A stretch of 64,000 nucleotides of DNA from Streptomyces albipurpureus (GTDB lineage Bacteria > Actinomycetota > Actinomycetes > Streptomycetales > Streptomycetaceae), in contig NZ_JAMQAW010000001.1 of assembly GCF_023701525.1 (NCBI RefSeq), positions 186,001-250,000 on the forward strand, in the 5' to 3' direction. The first letter of the stretch is position 1. Each line of letters begins with the position of its first letter. Below the pieces are notes generated by a model. That model saw nothing but the letters and a program-made list of their open reading frames with translations, was not told the origin of the DNA and made no database searches. Shown here one piece after another: positions 28,192 to 37,535 of the stretch. Position numbers and translations under genes: made by a program.

Positions 28192-29057
28192 CAGTCCTCC
28201 GTTTCCATGGGTGCGGGGGCGGGCCGCTTGAGGGAGGCGACGACCGCCGTGGTGTCGTCACCGGAGTAGCTCCCGGCCCGGCCGAGCCATCCTGGGAGAG
28301 CGTCACCGACGGCGGCCAGGCCCTCGGTGTTGATGCGCTGGTCCAGTTCCCGGACGAAGCGGATGAAGCCGTCGCGGGCCGCGAAGCTGTTGGAGAGTCC
28401 GTCGGTGGAGAGGGTCACCAGGCGGGGTAGCCGGGCGGGGTCGCTGATGGGCGCCCAGTGGACCCGTACCAGGTCCCAGGCTTGTCGGCTGCACATGGAC
28501 TCGGTCTCGTCGCCGAGCTCGGCCTGCTCCGGGGTGAGTGGCTGGGCAACGGTGCCGTCGGGGTGGACGACCATGAGATCGCCGTCGCCGAGCTGCCAGG
28601 CCACGAACAGTCCCTCGGTGAGTACGGCACCGATGAGTGTGGTGCCGTGGGCGCGCAGCAGGGCGGGCCCGGTGCGGTGCTCCTCACCGTCGGCCGGGGT
28701 GTGCCGGTCGACGACCCAGTCCTGCCAGATGCGTACCAGTTCACGGGGCATCCGGTCATGGGCGTCGGCCCACAGTCGCCGCAGCCCGCCGCCGGCACCA
28801 TCGCCGGCGGCGCGGGCCCGGGTGGCGAACTGTGCGGCGCAGAGTTTGAACACGTCGACGGCATAGCGTGCGCCGAGGTGGCTGAGTGGATGTGCCGCCG
28901 AGCCATGGCCGTCGGCGACGGCCAGTAGCAGCGCGCCGTCGGGGGTGTACTCGACGTCGCTCCAGTCCTGGTTGCGTGCTTTGGCGGGACCCTGGACGCT
29001 GTGGTGCCGGGTGTCCCACGGCTGTGCTGGGTTGTCAGGCTGTGGCACGCTCACCAC
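28191..29057 (-). CDS. PP2C-family protein phosphatase
   Basis: 288 residues. The metal-binding signature VADGHGSAAHP is at 47-57 (D49-G-H-G), with LSTDGLSNSFAARDGF and the late SGDDTTAVVA completing the PPM metal sites. RNQDW near residue 29 is the expected first motif. Known reaction is Mn/Mg-dependent removal of phosphate from Ser/Thr. Two GTG codons at the start overlap the VWA stop; its own stop overlaps the kinase ATG. It is the natural antagonist of the adjacent kinase. Confidence 0.9.
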   Translation of the reverse strand: MVSVPQPDNPAQPWDTRHHSVQGPAKARNQDWSDVEYTPDGALLLAVADGHGSAAHPLSHLGARYAVDVFKLCAAQFATRARAAGDGAGGGLRRLWADAHDRMPRELVRIWQDWVVDRHTPADGEEHRTGPALLRAHGTTLIGAVLTEGLFVAWQLGDGDLMVVHPDGTVAQPLTPEQAELGDETESMCSRQAWDLVRVHWAPISDPARLPRLVTLSTDGLSNSFAARDGFIRFVRELDQRINTEGLAAVGDALPGWLGRAGSYSGDDTTAVVASLKRPAPAPMETED

Positions 29058-29746
29058 ACATCGTCGTCATCGTCGTCGTCGAGCGCGGGGGGCGCGTAGG
29101 CCGGAGCGAGCTGTTTGGCTCCTCCGGGGGTGCCGCCCGCGACGGGTTGCGAGGCGGCTTTGACGGCGGCGGTGGACGCCCAGCGGATCGCGGCGGCGAG
29201 CTGCTTGGGGCTGTTGGCGTCGAGGACTTGCAGTTCGGGGTTGGCGAGGAACTCCTGCAACACACCGCGATCGGCGTCCGCTCCGATACCGATGGCCACG
29301 CGTACGGCCTTCTTTCCCCAAGGGGTGGCGTCAATGGCGCGAAGGCCGTCTCGCCATTCATCGAGGGGTTGGCCGTCGGAGACCAGTGCGAGTACGGGTT
29401 TGAGGGCGCGCTGGGGCATGGGCGGTGTCTCCAACTCGCGGGCGACGGCGTAGAGCGCGTCGCCGAGGTTGGTGCCGCCGTCGACCTGGACGTCCTGCCA
29501 GGTGAAGCTCTCCACCGGGGTGGGGTTGGCGATATGCCAGTTGGCGGTGGAGGAGAACGTCAGCACCCGGAGCAGCAGTTGCGCCGCGGGGTTGTCGTGC
29601 GCGACGGACTGCATCTCCGGAATGGCCTCGCGGATGGCGTAGTTGAGCTGCCCGATCTTCTCGCCCATCATCGAGTACGAGACGTCGAGAATCCAGATGA
29701 AATGGACCGGCCGGTTCTCCATCGGGCCGCCGGGAATGTCACTCAC
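29051..29746 (-). CDS. VWA-domain protein, TerY-like, with poly-Asp tail
   Basis: 231 residues. A complete MIDAS begins at D21-x-S-x-S (LDVSYSMMGEK), with the conserved Thr/Asp in GGTNLGDALY and LVSDGQPLDEWRDG; the fold matches TerY-type VWA proteins. The last 40 residues are a Gly/Ala/Pro linker ending in seven Asp then Val-Trp, a striking acidic tag that may bind Ca2+ or a basic partner. AGGAGG stands eight bases before the GTG start. Together with the PP2C and kinase genes it forms the TerY-P triad known from stress-response and conflict loci. Confidence 0.88.
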   Translation of the reverse strand: MSDIPGGPMENRPVHFIWILDVSYSMMGEKIGQLNYAIREAIPEMQSVAHDNPAAQLLLRVLTFSSTANWHIANPTPVESFTWQDVQVDGGTNLGDALYAVARELETPPMPQRALKPVLALVSDGQPLDEWRDGLRAIDATPWGKKAVRVAIGIGADADRGVLQEFLANPELQVLDANSPKQLAAAIRWASTAAVKAASQPVAGGTPGGAKQLAPAYAPPALDDDDDDDVW

Positions 29747-29786
29747 TCCATGTCCTCCTGTTCGCCGCTGCGGTGCGGAATCGCCC

Positions 29787-29921
29787 TCACCGGGGCATGA
29801 CCCGAGTCAGCAGCAGTCCCACTGTCAACAGAACTCCGGCCGTCACCGCGACGACCGCGGTGATGAACAGGCCGAGTACGACACGCCTGGCGCGTGCCGT
29901 GTGGTCGGGTACGTAACTCAT
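29787..29921 (-). CDS. 44-residue single-helix membrane peptide
   Basis: ATG at 29921 with GGGGGAG eight bases upstream; 44 codons ending TGA at 29787. Basic N-terminus (HTARARRVV), then one 27-residue hydrophobic helix (LGLFITAVVAVTAGVLLTVG onward) and a short basic end. It lies between the VWA gene and the zinc-ribbon GTPase gene, in operon orientation. No family recognised; probably a membrane anchor or small regulator for the system. Confidence 0.6.
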   Translation of the reverse strand: MSYVPDHTARARRVVLGLFITAVVAVTAGVLLTVGLLLTRVMPR

Positions 29922-29979
29922 CGTCCACTCCCCCGAGTTCTGCTGCTGAACTCGACCCTAGTCCGGTCGAGGGGTCGCG

Positions 29980-31593
29980 TCATCGCTTTCCCGCCTCACT
30001 GGTGAGCAGGGGGTTCACGGGGAGCCCGGTGCGGGAGAGAAGCCAGAGCACTGGCTCGGCGGCGCGTCTGCTCTCGCCGTCGAGGGCGCCCGCTCCGGTG
30101 GCGGCGTGGGCGCTGACGGCCCAGTAGCGGGTGCGGCCGAAGTCGTGTTCGAGGCTCTGCACCAGGTCGCCCAGGCCTATCGCGGTCAACCAGTCGTCGA
30201 TCCGGGCGCCGGGTACCGGCAGTGAGGTCAGCTGGTCCAGTACATCGCGTTTGGTGACGACGGTGGCGACGGGGGTTCTGGCCCGGCGTCCGGACAGGGC
30301 GGTGAACTCGCCGGCGAGCCGGTCGTAGGTGTCCTTGGGCCCTTCGGGTGAGGGCCGGGCGTCGACGGCACGTGGGGCGTCACGGCCGTTGAGTCGGCGG
30401 CGCACCTCGGGTTCGGCCAGCGCGTCGGCGACCAGCACCACACCATCGGCATGGGCTAGGTACTGCTGTTCGCGGACGATGACGGAGTCCCCGAAGGTCT
30501 CCCCCATCGGGTCGTAGAGGTACAGCAGCCGTCGGGAGCGCCCCCGGGTGATCTGGAGCATCATGGCCCGGGGTTGCTGTACCGCCGTCTGGTGCACCCA
30601 GCCGTCCCGGTCCAACTGGCCCTTGATGCGGTTGACCTCGCGCCGGTCGTCTTCGGTGGCGTAGGTGACGGACAGCTGTCCGCGGTCGGACCAGGAGCGC
30701 AGACCGGCGAACATGGCGGCCATCAGCATGGTCTTGCCGGATGAGGTGCCGCCCACGATGGGGATGTGGACGATACGGGTGGTGCCGAACGCCCGGGGCA
30801 GGGGCAGGTCGCAGTGCGGGCAGTAGGCGGGGATGGTGTGCCGGCCGAGCAGCGCGCTGGTGCGCAGCCGTTCGCCGCACTGGCAGACCCGGCGGAAGAC
30901 ACCGAAGCGTCCGGCGCGCAGCCGTTGGTGGACCGCCGAGCAACGCGGGCAGTGGTACACGGGTAGGGCGATGGGTTGGTAGCACCCCGGGTAGGGACAC
31001 TTCAGGTGGATGCGCCGGCCCCACTGGGCGAGCAGGTCCAGCCCACGCAGGATGAGTGAGGCGGTGGCTAACGCGGCGCAGACCATGCCGATCAGGAGGC
31101 CGAAGACCACGGTGACCAGGCAGAGGAAGGCGGCGGCCACCGTGGTCCCGACCATGACTCCGGCTCCGTAGCCCGGGCCGGTGAGCGTCAGGGCCACTGA
31201 GGTGATGGCACCCTCGGGACGGCCTGAGCGGTGACCGAGGGGGGTGGACGGGCGTCGGCCGCGGAGCAGGTTGCGTGCGGTGGTGCCCAGCCAGCGGGTG
31301 ATGAGCAGGGTGTGCAGGACCGTGGTTGCTGCCTTGACCCAACTCTTCGCATCGGCGCGGAGTTGGCGGGTCCAGTAGGAGTGCTGGGCTGGTTCGCCGC
31401 TGGCGATGGGCACGATGCGGGGGTCGTGGGCACCGCTGGTGAGGGGTCCGATCCGCTTGCCCTGGGCGCCGATGGTCCGGATGACCGCGGTGGGAAGGGC
31501 GTACAGCGCGACACAGAGGCTGACGGCCAGGGTGTAGACGGCCCAGATCGTGAGGGGGTAGGAGAGCCAGGGGTTGATCGACCAGGGGTTCAT
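29980..31593 (-). CDS. Membrane-anchored zinc-ribbon P-loop GTPase (DO-GTPase2-like)
   Basis: 537 residues. Hydrophobic helices lie at about 12-35 and 140-185. Then come four Cys pairs (C199/C204, C215/C218, C237/C239, C258/C261) forming zinc ribbons. A P-loop GTPase follows: Walker A GGTSSGKT at 281-288, a DPMGE switch II and VTKRD as the guanine-specificity element. The order membrane helices, zinc ribbon, GTPase matches the double-GTPase proteins of predicted NTP-dependent conflict systems. Codon 175 is TTA. Its start overlaps the GAP1-like gene stop by four bases. Expected to sit at the membrane and switch state on GTP binding; its target is unknown. Confidence 0.8.
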   Translation of the reverse strand: MNPWSINPWLSYPLTIWAVYTLAVSLCVALYALPTAVIRTIGAQGKRIGPLTSGAHDPRIVPIASGEPAQHSYWTRQLRADAKSWVKAATTVLHTLLITRWLGTTARNLLRGRRPSTPLGHRSGRPEGAITSVALTLTGPGYGAGVMVGTTVAAAFLCLVTVVFGLLIGMVCAALATASLILRGLDLLAQWGRRIHLKCPYPGCYQPIALPVYHCPRCSAVHQRLRAGRFGVFRRVCQCGERLRTSALLGRHTIPAYCPHCDLPLPRAFGTTRIVHIPIVGGTSSGKTMLMAAMFAGLRSWSDRGQLSVTYATEDDRREVNRIKGQLDRDGWVHQTAVQQPRAMMLQITRGRSRRLLYLYDPMGETFGDSVIVREQQYLAHADGVVLVADALAEPEVRRRLNGRDAPRAVDARPSPEGPKDTYDRLAGEFTALSGRRARTPVATVVTKRDVLDQLTSLPVPGARIDDWLTAIGLGDLVQSLEHDFGRTRYWAVSAHAATGAGALDGESRRAAEPVLWLLSRTGLPVNPLLTSEAGKR

Positions 31594-34016
31594 CGGCGGC
31601 GTTCCTCACCGGGTGGGGTGGTGCCGTGGCCGGTCGGGTCGGTTGCCTTGCGGCCGAGGAGCCGGCCGCCGATCCGTGCGATGCGGCCCGGTCTGTTCCA
31701 CTCCTGGAAGTCGACGGCCCAACGGCCGCCGGGGCGTTCCAGTTCACTGACGATCTGTGCGACGGCCTCGGGCGGCAGGCGCCGGACGATCGGCCGCAGC
31801 ACATCGGTGAGCAGCATGGTGCGGGTCTTCTCCCAGCTGGGGTTGAGGCTGCGTCCGCTGTTCCAGTGGATGAAGCAGGTGGCGAGGTACTGGGGTGAGA
31901 CCCGCAGCCGATCACGGATGGTGTCGCTGGCGGCGACGTTCTGATAGGCGGTGAGCAGGGTGGGTTGCCCGGAGCGGGCGAGGTGTTCCAGTTCGCCTTG
32001 CGGTGGCTGGCTGGCGAGGAGTCGCTCGGCGATGACGGTACCCGCGCGTTCGGCGATGGTCTCCTCGACGGGGTCGGCGGTCCGGCAGAGGATGACGGTC
32101 TGCTCGGTGAAGCCGGGGGCCGCTGTGCCGTCCGCGATCCGCCCGGTGAGGGCGAGGAGGGAGAGGGCGCTGCGGGTGCGGGGCTCAAGGGGGCGGATGG
32201 CGTAGTAGAGCAGGTCCGCGGCGAGTTGGGGGGCGTCGGGGTCACTCATGGCCGCGGTCAGGGCGGCGCGGGTGGCGTGCTCTTCGATGCCGGAGGGGTC
32301 GAGCCAGTCGGGGGGCAGTTGGTTGACCAGTAGCCGGGCGTGGGCGGGAGTGAGGGGCCTCTCGCGCCAGACGAGCCGGTAGGCGGTGCGCAGGATGGTG
32401 GGCCGGCCGCGGTGTTCGGGTCCCGCTTCGGCGATGAGGGCGTGGAAGACCTGGACCGGGTCATCGCTGTCTCGCCAGTGGACCGCGCCCAGCCGTAGAT
32501 GGGGGGTGGGGGTGAGGTCGGCGTCGGGGAGGGCGGCACGGACGACGGCGGCGAGGGCGGTGGGGTCGCCGGTTTCGGCCGCTCGGTCCAGAGTGGCGAG
32601 TACGGCGGTGCGGACGCTGGGGTAGCGGCCGAGTGCGGCGGTGATGGCGGCCGGGTCCTCGGTAGGCGCGTCGATCGGTGCGCTGGCTGTTCCCTGCGGC
32701 CTCAGAGCGACTGTTCCTGGGGGGCCGTGCTTGGTCAGTAGTGCGGCGGTAGCCCGCTCGGCCAGTACGGGGAGGGCTTCGGTGGTCGCGACGGAGAGGG
32801 TGTCCGCGAGATCGAGCAGGGCCAGCACCAGGTCCAGCGGGTACCCCTCGACATCGGCGAGTGCGGTGCGTAGATCGTCCTTGAGCGTGGCGAGGGCGGG
32901 ATGACCGGTGACATGGGCGAGTTGGTCGGCGAGAGGGGCGAGTGCGAGCCACTCCGCGGGGGTACGGCCACCGCCGCCCTGGGCGATGGTGATGAGCAGG
33001 GGGCCCCAGAAGTCGGCCTCCCGACCTCGGCCGTTGCGGTGCGCCCAGCGGGCCGCGGCGGCTCGCCCCGCCGAGTCGAGCGCCACGCACTCGGCGGTGG
33101 CGATGGCGGCGAGCCGAGCCGGGTCGAAGGGGCCCTCGGCGGCCCGCTCGGCGGGTAGGGCCTGCACCGCGGCGAACAGATGGGGCAGTCCGGACGCCCA
33201 GACCCGGGCGGCGACCGCGGCCCAGAGGTGCTCGCCCGTGGTCGTACCGGTGGTGGAGTCGGCGTCGTGCACCCGGTAGCGGTGGTCGCTGCCGCCGAGT
33301 TGCCCGGCACCGGCTTCGGGGCGGATGCCGACGATCTGCTGGGTCGCCTGGAGGGGGCGGCGCGTGTACGAGGTGAAGGTGAGCCGTGCCGCGAGCTCCC
33401 GTGGGAGCGCCGCACTGGCGAGGGCGACCCACTGCATGATGTCGTGCGGTTCGGGTTCGGCGACGATCAACTGGGGGGCGTCGGAGGTGAGGAAGAGGGC
33501 GCGTACGTCGGCGAGGAAGGCGGGCAGCCGATCGGATTGGGCGACGGCGAACGCGGTGAGACGGTTGCGGTCCAGTGATCGGCCCGGGAGGAGTTCGGGC
33601 AGCGGGTCCGGCCTGCCGCTCTCGGGTGTGGCGGCGGACCAGGAGGGGGATCGCCACAGCTCGACGGGGAGCAGTCCGCCGGGTACGGCACTGCCGTTGG
33701 GAAGCCAGACGACATGGGCGTGGAAGTTTCCGTAGCGGCCGCTGTAGTCGGCTCCGGTGTAGACGCTGTGGCACAGCAGTCGGCTGCCGTCGGAGAGGGT
33801 GCTGTGGGTGAACGCCACCGGGAACGAGTTCAGTTCGGCCCGGCTGGGCCGGCTGGGTGCGTCCGGCGGGGGCTCGTAGCCGACCAGTTGTTCGATCTCG
33901 CGCAGCAGGTTGGCGGGCACCGTCTCGCTCACCGCGGTGAAGCGGAAGCCGGAGCCATCGGGACCGGGGGCGGCGGATGTGTAGTGCAGTTGGGGCAGGG
34001 CGGTGGGCCTGTTCAC
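31590..34016 (-). CDS. GTPase-associated protein 1 (GAP1)-like
   Basis: 808 residues, soluble. The N-terminus (LPQLHYTSAAPGPDGSGFRF, GYEPPPDAPSRPSRAELNSF, and GRYGNFHAHVVWL) has the pattern I associate with the N-terminal domain of GAP1 proteins, which are encoded next to double GTPases. The middle and C-terminal parts are helical, with no enzyme motif. It overlaps both neighbouring GTPase genes by four bases, so fixed stoichiometry with them is likely. Function is predicted only by co-occurrence: a scaffold, sensor or regulator of the two GTPases. No catalytic residues for a classical GTPase-activating protein are evident. Confidence 0.75.
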   Translation of the reverse strand: MNRPTALPQLHYTSAAPGPDGSGFRFTAVSETVPANLLREIEQLVGYEPPPDAPSRPSRAELNSFPVAFTHSTLSDGSRLLCHSVYTGADYSGRYGNFHAHVVWLPNGSAVPGGLLPVELWRSPSWSAATPESGRPDPLPELLPGRSLDRNRLTAFAVAQSDRLPAFLADVRALFLTSDAPQLIVAEPEPHDIMQWVALASAALPRELAARLTFTSYTRRPLQATQQIVGIRPEAGAGQLGGSDHRYRVHDADSTTGTTTGEHLWAAVAARVWASGLPHLFAAVQALPAERAAEGPFDPARLAAIATAECVALDSAGRAAAARWAHRNGRGREADFWGPLLITIAQGGGGRTPAEWLALAPLADQLAHVTGHPALATLKDDLRTALADVEGYPLDLVLALLDLADTLSVATTEALPVLAERATAALLTKHGPPGTVALRPQGTASAPIDAPTEDPAAITAALGRYPSVRTAVLATLDRAAETGDPTALAAVVRAALPDADLTPTPHLRLGAVHWRDSDDPVQVFHALIAEAGPEHRGRPTILRTAYRLVWRERPLTPAHARLLVNQLPPDWLDPSGIEEHATRAALTAAMSDPDAPQLAADLLYYAIRPLEPRTRSALSLLALTGRIADGTAAPGFTEQTVILCRTADPVEETIAERAGTVIAERLLASQPPQGELEHLARSGQPTLLTAYQNVAASDTIRDRLRVSPQYLATCFIHWNSGRSLNPSWEKTRTMLLTDVLRPIVRRLPPEAVAQIVSELERPGGRWAVDFQEWNRPGRIARIGGRLLGRKATDPTGHGTTPPGEERRR

Positions 34017-35242
34017 GCGCCTCCTCCCTTGGCCTTGCGCACGTTCACCAGTCCGCGTCGGACGAGCAGCCAGAGCAGGGGGTCCTCCACCCGGATGGGT
34101 TGTGGCCCGGATTTGGGCGCGTCGGCCGGGGCGGTGGCGGGTGGTGGGGCGCCGAGCGAGGAGAGGCCGAAGTAGGAGACATCGGCGAAGTCGCGGTCGA
34201 GTCTGCGGTACAGCTCGCCGCCGTCCCAGCCGTCGAGGAGGGAGCGCACCTCCTCGTGTACGGCGATGCGTCCGGTGTCGTCGAAGGCTCCGCCTTCGTG
34301 ACGGGCGTTGTGGAGCAGCGGTGATTGCGGCTGGAGCAGGGGGCGGAGCATGTCGGTCTTGGTGAGGGCGACGGCCAGGGGGGTGCTCACCTTGCCGCGG
34401 GCACCGCGTCTGCCGTGGCCGCGCAACTGCCCGGCGATGTCGGCGGCGATCTGCTGGGGGGATGTCTCGATCGGTGGGAGCGGTGGTCCTTCTCCCGGTG
34501 GGAGTTCCTGCCGTACGGAGGGGAGTTGCAGGGGGTCGACGAGGAGGATGATCCCGTCGGCGGCGGCGAGGTAGTCGGTGTAGCGGTCGAGGGCGGCGGC
34601 GTCGCCGAGGTCCTCGCCGGCGGCGTCGAAGAAGACGAGGGCCGTGTGTCTGCTGCCGTCGCCGAACCGTGAGGTGCTGGGCAGGCTGAGTCGGTAGAGC
34701 AGTGGGTCGTTGAATCCGAGCGCGGCGGGGCGGGTGGCGCCGGGGAGATGCAGCCGGTCGTACAGCTCGGCCGCCATCTCCTTGTCCCGGCGCTGGGTGT
34801 CGCTGCCCATGGCGGCGAGTGCGCCCTTGTAGTCTCTGCCGACCCGGTGGCGGAGTTCGTTGACGAGCACGGAGACATAGGTGGACTTGCCGGTGGCCTT
34901 GGCGCCGACGAGGGCGATGATGCGGCTGTCCTGGTCGCAGTAGTCGCTGGGGAGATCGCTGTGGCAGGAGGCGCAGACCCGTACGGGGGTGAGGACTCCG
35001 CAGTCGGGGCAGGCGACCCTGCTGCGGACCGGGCCGAGGTTGCGCCGGCCGTCGAAGACGGGACCGCGCATACGGGCCTGGGGGCCTATGAGATTGCCCT
35101 TGAACTCGGCCCAGGTGTCGTCCCGTTGGGGTGTACAGGGCTGCCGCCCGCCGCGAAGGCCGGTCCGGGTCATCAGACAGCGGTAGCGGAGTCGGGAGGC
35201 TGCTCCACGGGCGAAGCAGTAGGGACAGATGACGGTTGTCAC
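34013..35242 (-). CDS. Zinc-ribbon P-loop GTPase (DO-GTPase1-like)
   Basis: 409 residues. Zinc-binding Cys pairs occur at the N-terminus (CPYC) and at 78-93 (CPDC, CASC). The GTPase has Walker A GAKATGKST at 113-121, switch II DAAGED, and TKTD as the specificity element. No membrane helix. A Pro/Ala linker precedes a short C-terminal helix pair (DPLLWLLVRRGLVNVRKAKG). The C-terminus shares the pattern E-P/D-PLLWLL-x-R-x-GL with the other GTPase, so the two are paralogues of one family. One base separates its start from the end of the upstream gene. Likely the soluble member of the GTPase pair. Confidence 0.8.
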   Translation of the reverse strand: MTTVICPYCFARGAASRLRYRCLMTRTGLRGGRQPCTPQRDDTWAEFKGNLIGPQARMRGPVFDGRRNLGPVRSRVACPDCGVLTPVRVCASCHSDLPSDYCDQDSRIIALVGAKATGKSTYVSVLVNELRHRVGRDYKGALAAMGSDTQRRDKEMAAELYDRLHLPGATRPAALGFNDPLLYRLSLPSTSRFGDGSRHTALVFFDAAGEDLGDAAALDRYTDYLAAADGIILLVDPLQLPSVRQELPPGEGPPLPPIETSPQQIAADIAGQLRGHGRRGARGKVSTPLAVALTKTDMLRPLLQPQSPLLHNARHEGGAFDDTGRIAVHEEVRSLLDGWDGGELYRRLDRDFADVSYFGLSSLGAPPPATAPADAPKSGPQPIRVEDPLLWLLVRRGLVNVRKAKGGGA

Positions 35243-35243
35243 G

Positions 35244-37535
35244 TCAGCGCACCACCAAGCGTTCGTGCGGGGGTTCTTTCAATCGTGTGCAGTCCGCGCG
35301 GGGCCCAAGCAGGAAGGCGCGGAGCGTGTAAGGGGGGCTTTCGCCGGTGTCCGCGAGATCGATGTCGCGGTGAACGGGTTCGCCCCGGCCGATCTCGGCG
35401 CCGCTGAGCCGTAGCACGGTGGAGCCGTCGGCGGGGTTGCGGGGGCGCGGGGCGGGTTGCTTCCTGGTGCCGCCGGCGCGGGCGACCAGCACGAAGTCCG
35501 GTAGGTCGGCGGCGGTCTGGTCTTGGTGGTGGGGATGGTTGGGGTATTCGGCGTGCAGCACGAGGCGCCGGCGGCTGCCGGCCAACCAACCGGGTTTGAC
35601 CAGGTCATAGGAGATGGCCAGATAGGCGGGGAGCTCGACGGCGGCGGTGGTTCTGGCCGGGATCACCACATCGGCCTCGGCGAGGACGACGGGTTCGGCC
35701 CGGAAGCGGGCCGCGGCGGTGCCGATGTCCAACCGGAGTCCTCCCCTGGTCAGATAGGCGGACTTGGTGACGGTCCGTTCGTGGCCCTGTCCGTACTGCT
35801 CCCAGCTGACCAGGACACGGCCGGCGTCGCCGGGCCAGTCGAAGGTGAGGTGGGCCTGGTCGGGTGCTTCCCTGCGGACGGTCAGGTTCTCCACCGCCGC
35901 GGGCAGTTCGATACGGACGGAAGGGCCGATGCGGGCCCGTCCGTGCAGGACGCTCACCGCGGTCAGCCGGGCCCGGGTGCCCCGCGGCGGCCGTAGCTCC
36001 ACACCTCGGTGGTTGACGGGAGTGTGGTCGAAGGCGCTCTGGGTCGGGAGGTCGTCGGCCAGCAGGTCGGTGCCCTCGGCGGGGGCGTAGGTCGGCAGAT
36101 CCAGCAATCTGACCTCGGCCCCTTGACCGCCGCGCCAAACGGCGTGGATGGACCCGGGATCCGCGCCGGGGGTGATGTCGAGCGCGGTCACCGCTTCGGG
36201 CCAGGTGTGTACGGTCGCGAGGAGGGTGACACCGGGCGAGAGGGTGTCCTGGCCGGCTGCCGTGCGGTAGCGGCAGCGAACCAGGTAGCGGTGGTCGCCC
36301 GGAGCGACTCCTTCGTCGGTGAACCCGTCGAGCCCTGCCGCGACGCCCTGCCCACCGGGGTGGCGCTCGACATCGACCTCACGGGCGCCGGGCGGTGCCT
36401 GCCACTGGCCGGTGACACGGGAGCGGGCGTCGGTGAGCCGCGGCTCGATGACTTCGGGGGCGAAGAGTACGGGAGCGCTCCGCAGGGGCAGTTCGGACAC
36501 CCTGGGGTCATCGGGGCCCTCCAGCGGCAGAACGGCGTAGTGGTGGCGTTCGCCGAGGGGTGCGGTGGTGTCGGTGAAGGTGGTCGCGGCGGTGGCCGGA
36601 GTGAGTTCGGTCCATCGTCCATCGCGCCCGCGCAGCACTCGGTAGGGGCCATCGCCGCGTGCGGTCCACTCCAGTCGAACGGAGTCGGGCGCGACCCTGG
36701 TGCTGATCTCCGTGTTGCCGGTGGCGGACCGTAACAGAGCCTTGGTCGCGACGGGTTCATCGACGGCGGTACGGGCGGCACGCAGCCGCAGGGCGGCGGC
36801 GGCGGCCCGGTCCCCGGCTTGCTCCAGCCGATCAGCCTGGGCCAAGGAGGCGGTGAGCCCGGCGCGACGGCGGGCGATGCGCCGGAACAGGGCGTCGAGG
36901 CGCTGGTCCCCGCCGGTGTCGCCGATACGGCTCGCGTAGGTGTGGGCCCGGCGTAGCTGTCCCGAGTGCCAGGCGTCCAGGATGCGCTCCGCGCCTTCCC
37001 TTGCTTCGGCGGTGCGCACCGGGCGCTGTCGGGCGGCCATCGCGAGGGCTTCGCACTCGTCCGGGTCGACCCCGAGCTCCCGGGCGGCTTCGCGAACACA
37101 GCCGCGGGGGTCCTGGTGGAGGAGTGCGGTGAGTTCGTAGAGGGCGATCCGGCGCAGCCCCATGGGGTCGGACTCCAGGACCCGGTCGTAGCGGGCGAAG
37201 AGCGAGGTGACCGCGCGCCGGTCGACACCGGGGAGTAGGAGCCAGGCGGCTTTGGTGTCGGCGAGGTGACGGCGGTTCACCGTGCGCCAGTGCCGGCCCC
37301 GGCCGGGCACCTGGAGCCCGTCGAGGACGCGAAAGCGTATGGACGGTCTGGGGGTGTCGGGGAAGAGGGCGTCTGCCGCATGCCGAAGGCGCAGTCCGCG
37401 CTGCTGGGTGAAGAGTTCACCGGCTCGGGGGACGAGGGGGGACGCGGGCAGCGGCGGGACGGCTGCGGGCAGTCCCAGCAGGTGCCCGAAGTGCTGCGGC
37501 ATCAGTCCGTCCCCCACGTCACGATCCGTGCCCAT
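35244..37535 (-). CDS. Large helical plus beta-sandwich protein, first gene of the GTPase operon
   Basis: 763 residues from the ATG at 37535, or 752 from an ATG at 37502 that has GGGGGAC seven bases upstream. Residues 1-260 are helical, including a cysteine/Arg-rich helical repeat region. Residues 270-650 hold three or four beta-sandwich units resembling fibronectin type III modules (VRLEWTARGDGPYRVLRGRD, REVDVERHPGGQGV, ENLTVRREAPDQAHLTFDWP). No enzyme motif or signal peptide was seen. Codon 268 (from 37535) is TTA. GATCGCGATC, a 10-bp palindrome, lies just upstream at 37545-37554. It probably serves as the recognition or scaffold component. The 225 bp to the next gene contain only the promoter region. 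Confidence 0.7.
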   Translation of the reverse strand: MGTDRDVGDGLMPQHFGHLLGLPAAVPPLPASPLVPRAGELFTQQRGLRLRHAADALFPDTPRPSIRFRVLDGLQVPGRGRHWRTVNRRHLADTKAAWLLLPGVDRRAVTSLFARYDRVLESDPMGLRRIALYELTALLHQDPRGCVREAARELGVDPDECEALAMAARQRPVRTAEAREGAERILDAWHSGQLRRAHTYASRIGDTGGDQRLDALFRRIARRRAGLTASLAQADRLEQAGDRAAAAALRLRAARTAVDEPVATKALLRSATGNTEISTRVAPDSVRLEWTARGDGPYRVLRGRDGRWTELTPATAATTFTDTTAPLGERHHYAVLPLEGPDDPRVSELPLRSAPVLFAPEVIEPRLTDARSRVTGQWQAPPGAREVDVERHPGGQGVAAGLDGFTDEGVAPGDHRYLVRCRYRTAAGQDTLSPGVTLLATVHTWPEAVTALDITPGADPGSIHAVWRGGQGAEVRLLDLPTYAPAEGTDLLADDLPTQSAFDHTPVNHRGVELRPPRGTRARLTAVSVLHGRARIGPSVRIELPAAVENLTVRREAPDQAHLTFDWPGDAGRVLVSWEQYGQGHERTVTKSAYLTRGGLRLDIGTAAARFRAEPVVLAEADVVIPARTTAAVELPAYLAISYDLVKPGWLAGSRRRLVLHAEYPNHPHHQDQTAADLPDFVLVARAGGTRKQPAPRPRNPADGSTVLRLSGAEIGRGEPVHRDIDLADTGESPPYTLRAFLLGPRADCTRLKEPPHERLVVR

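Noticed and set aside
30380..32245. 621-codon frame on the minus strand overlapping the GTPase and GAP1-like genes
   Set aside because: Pro/Ser/Arg low-complexity translation in another frame of real genes.
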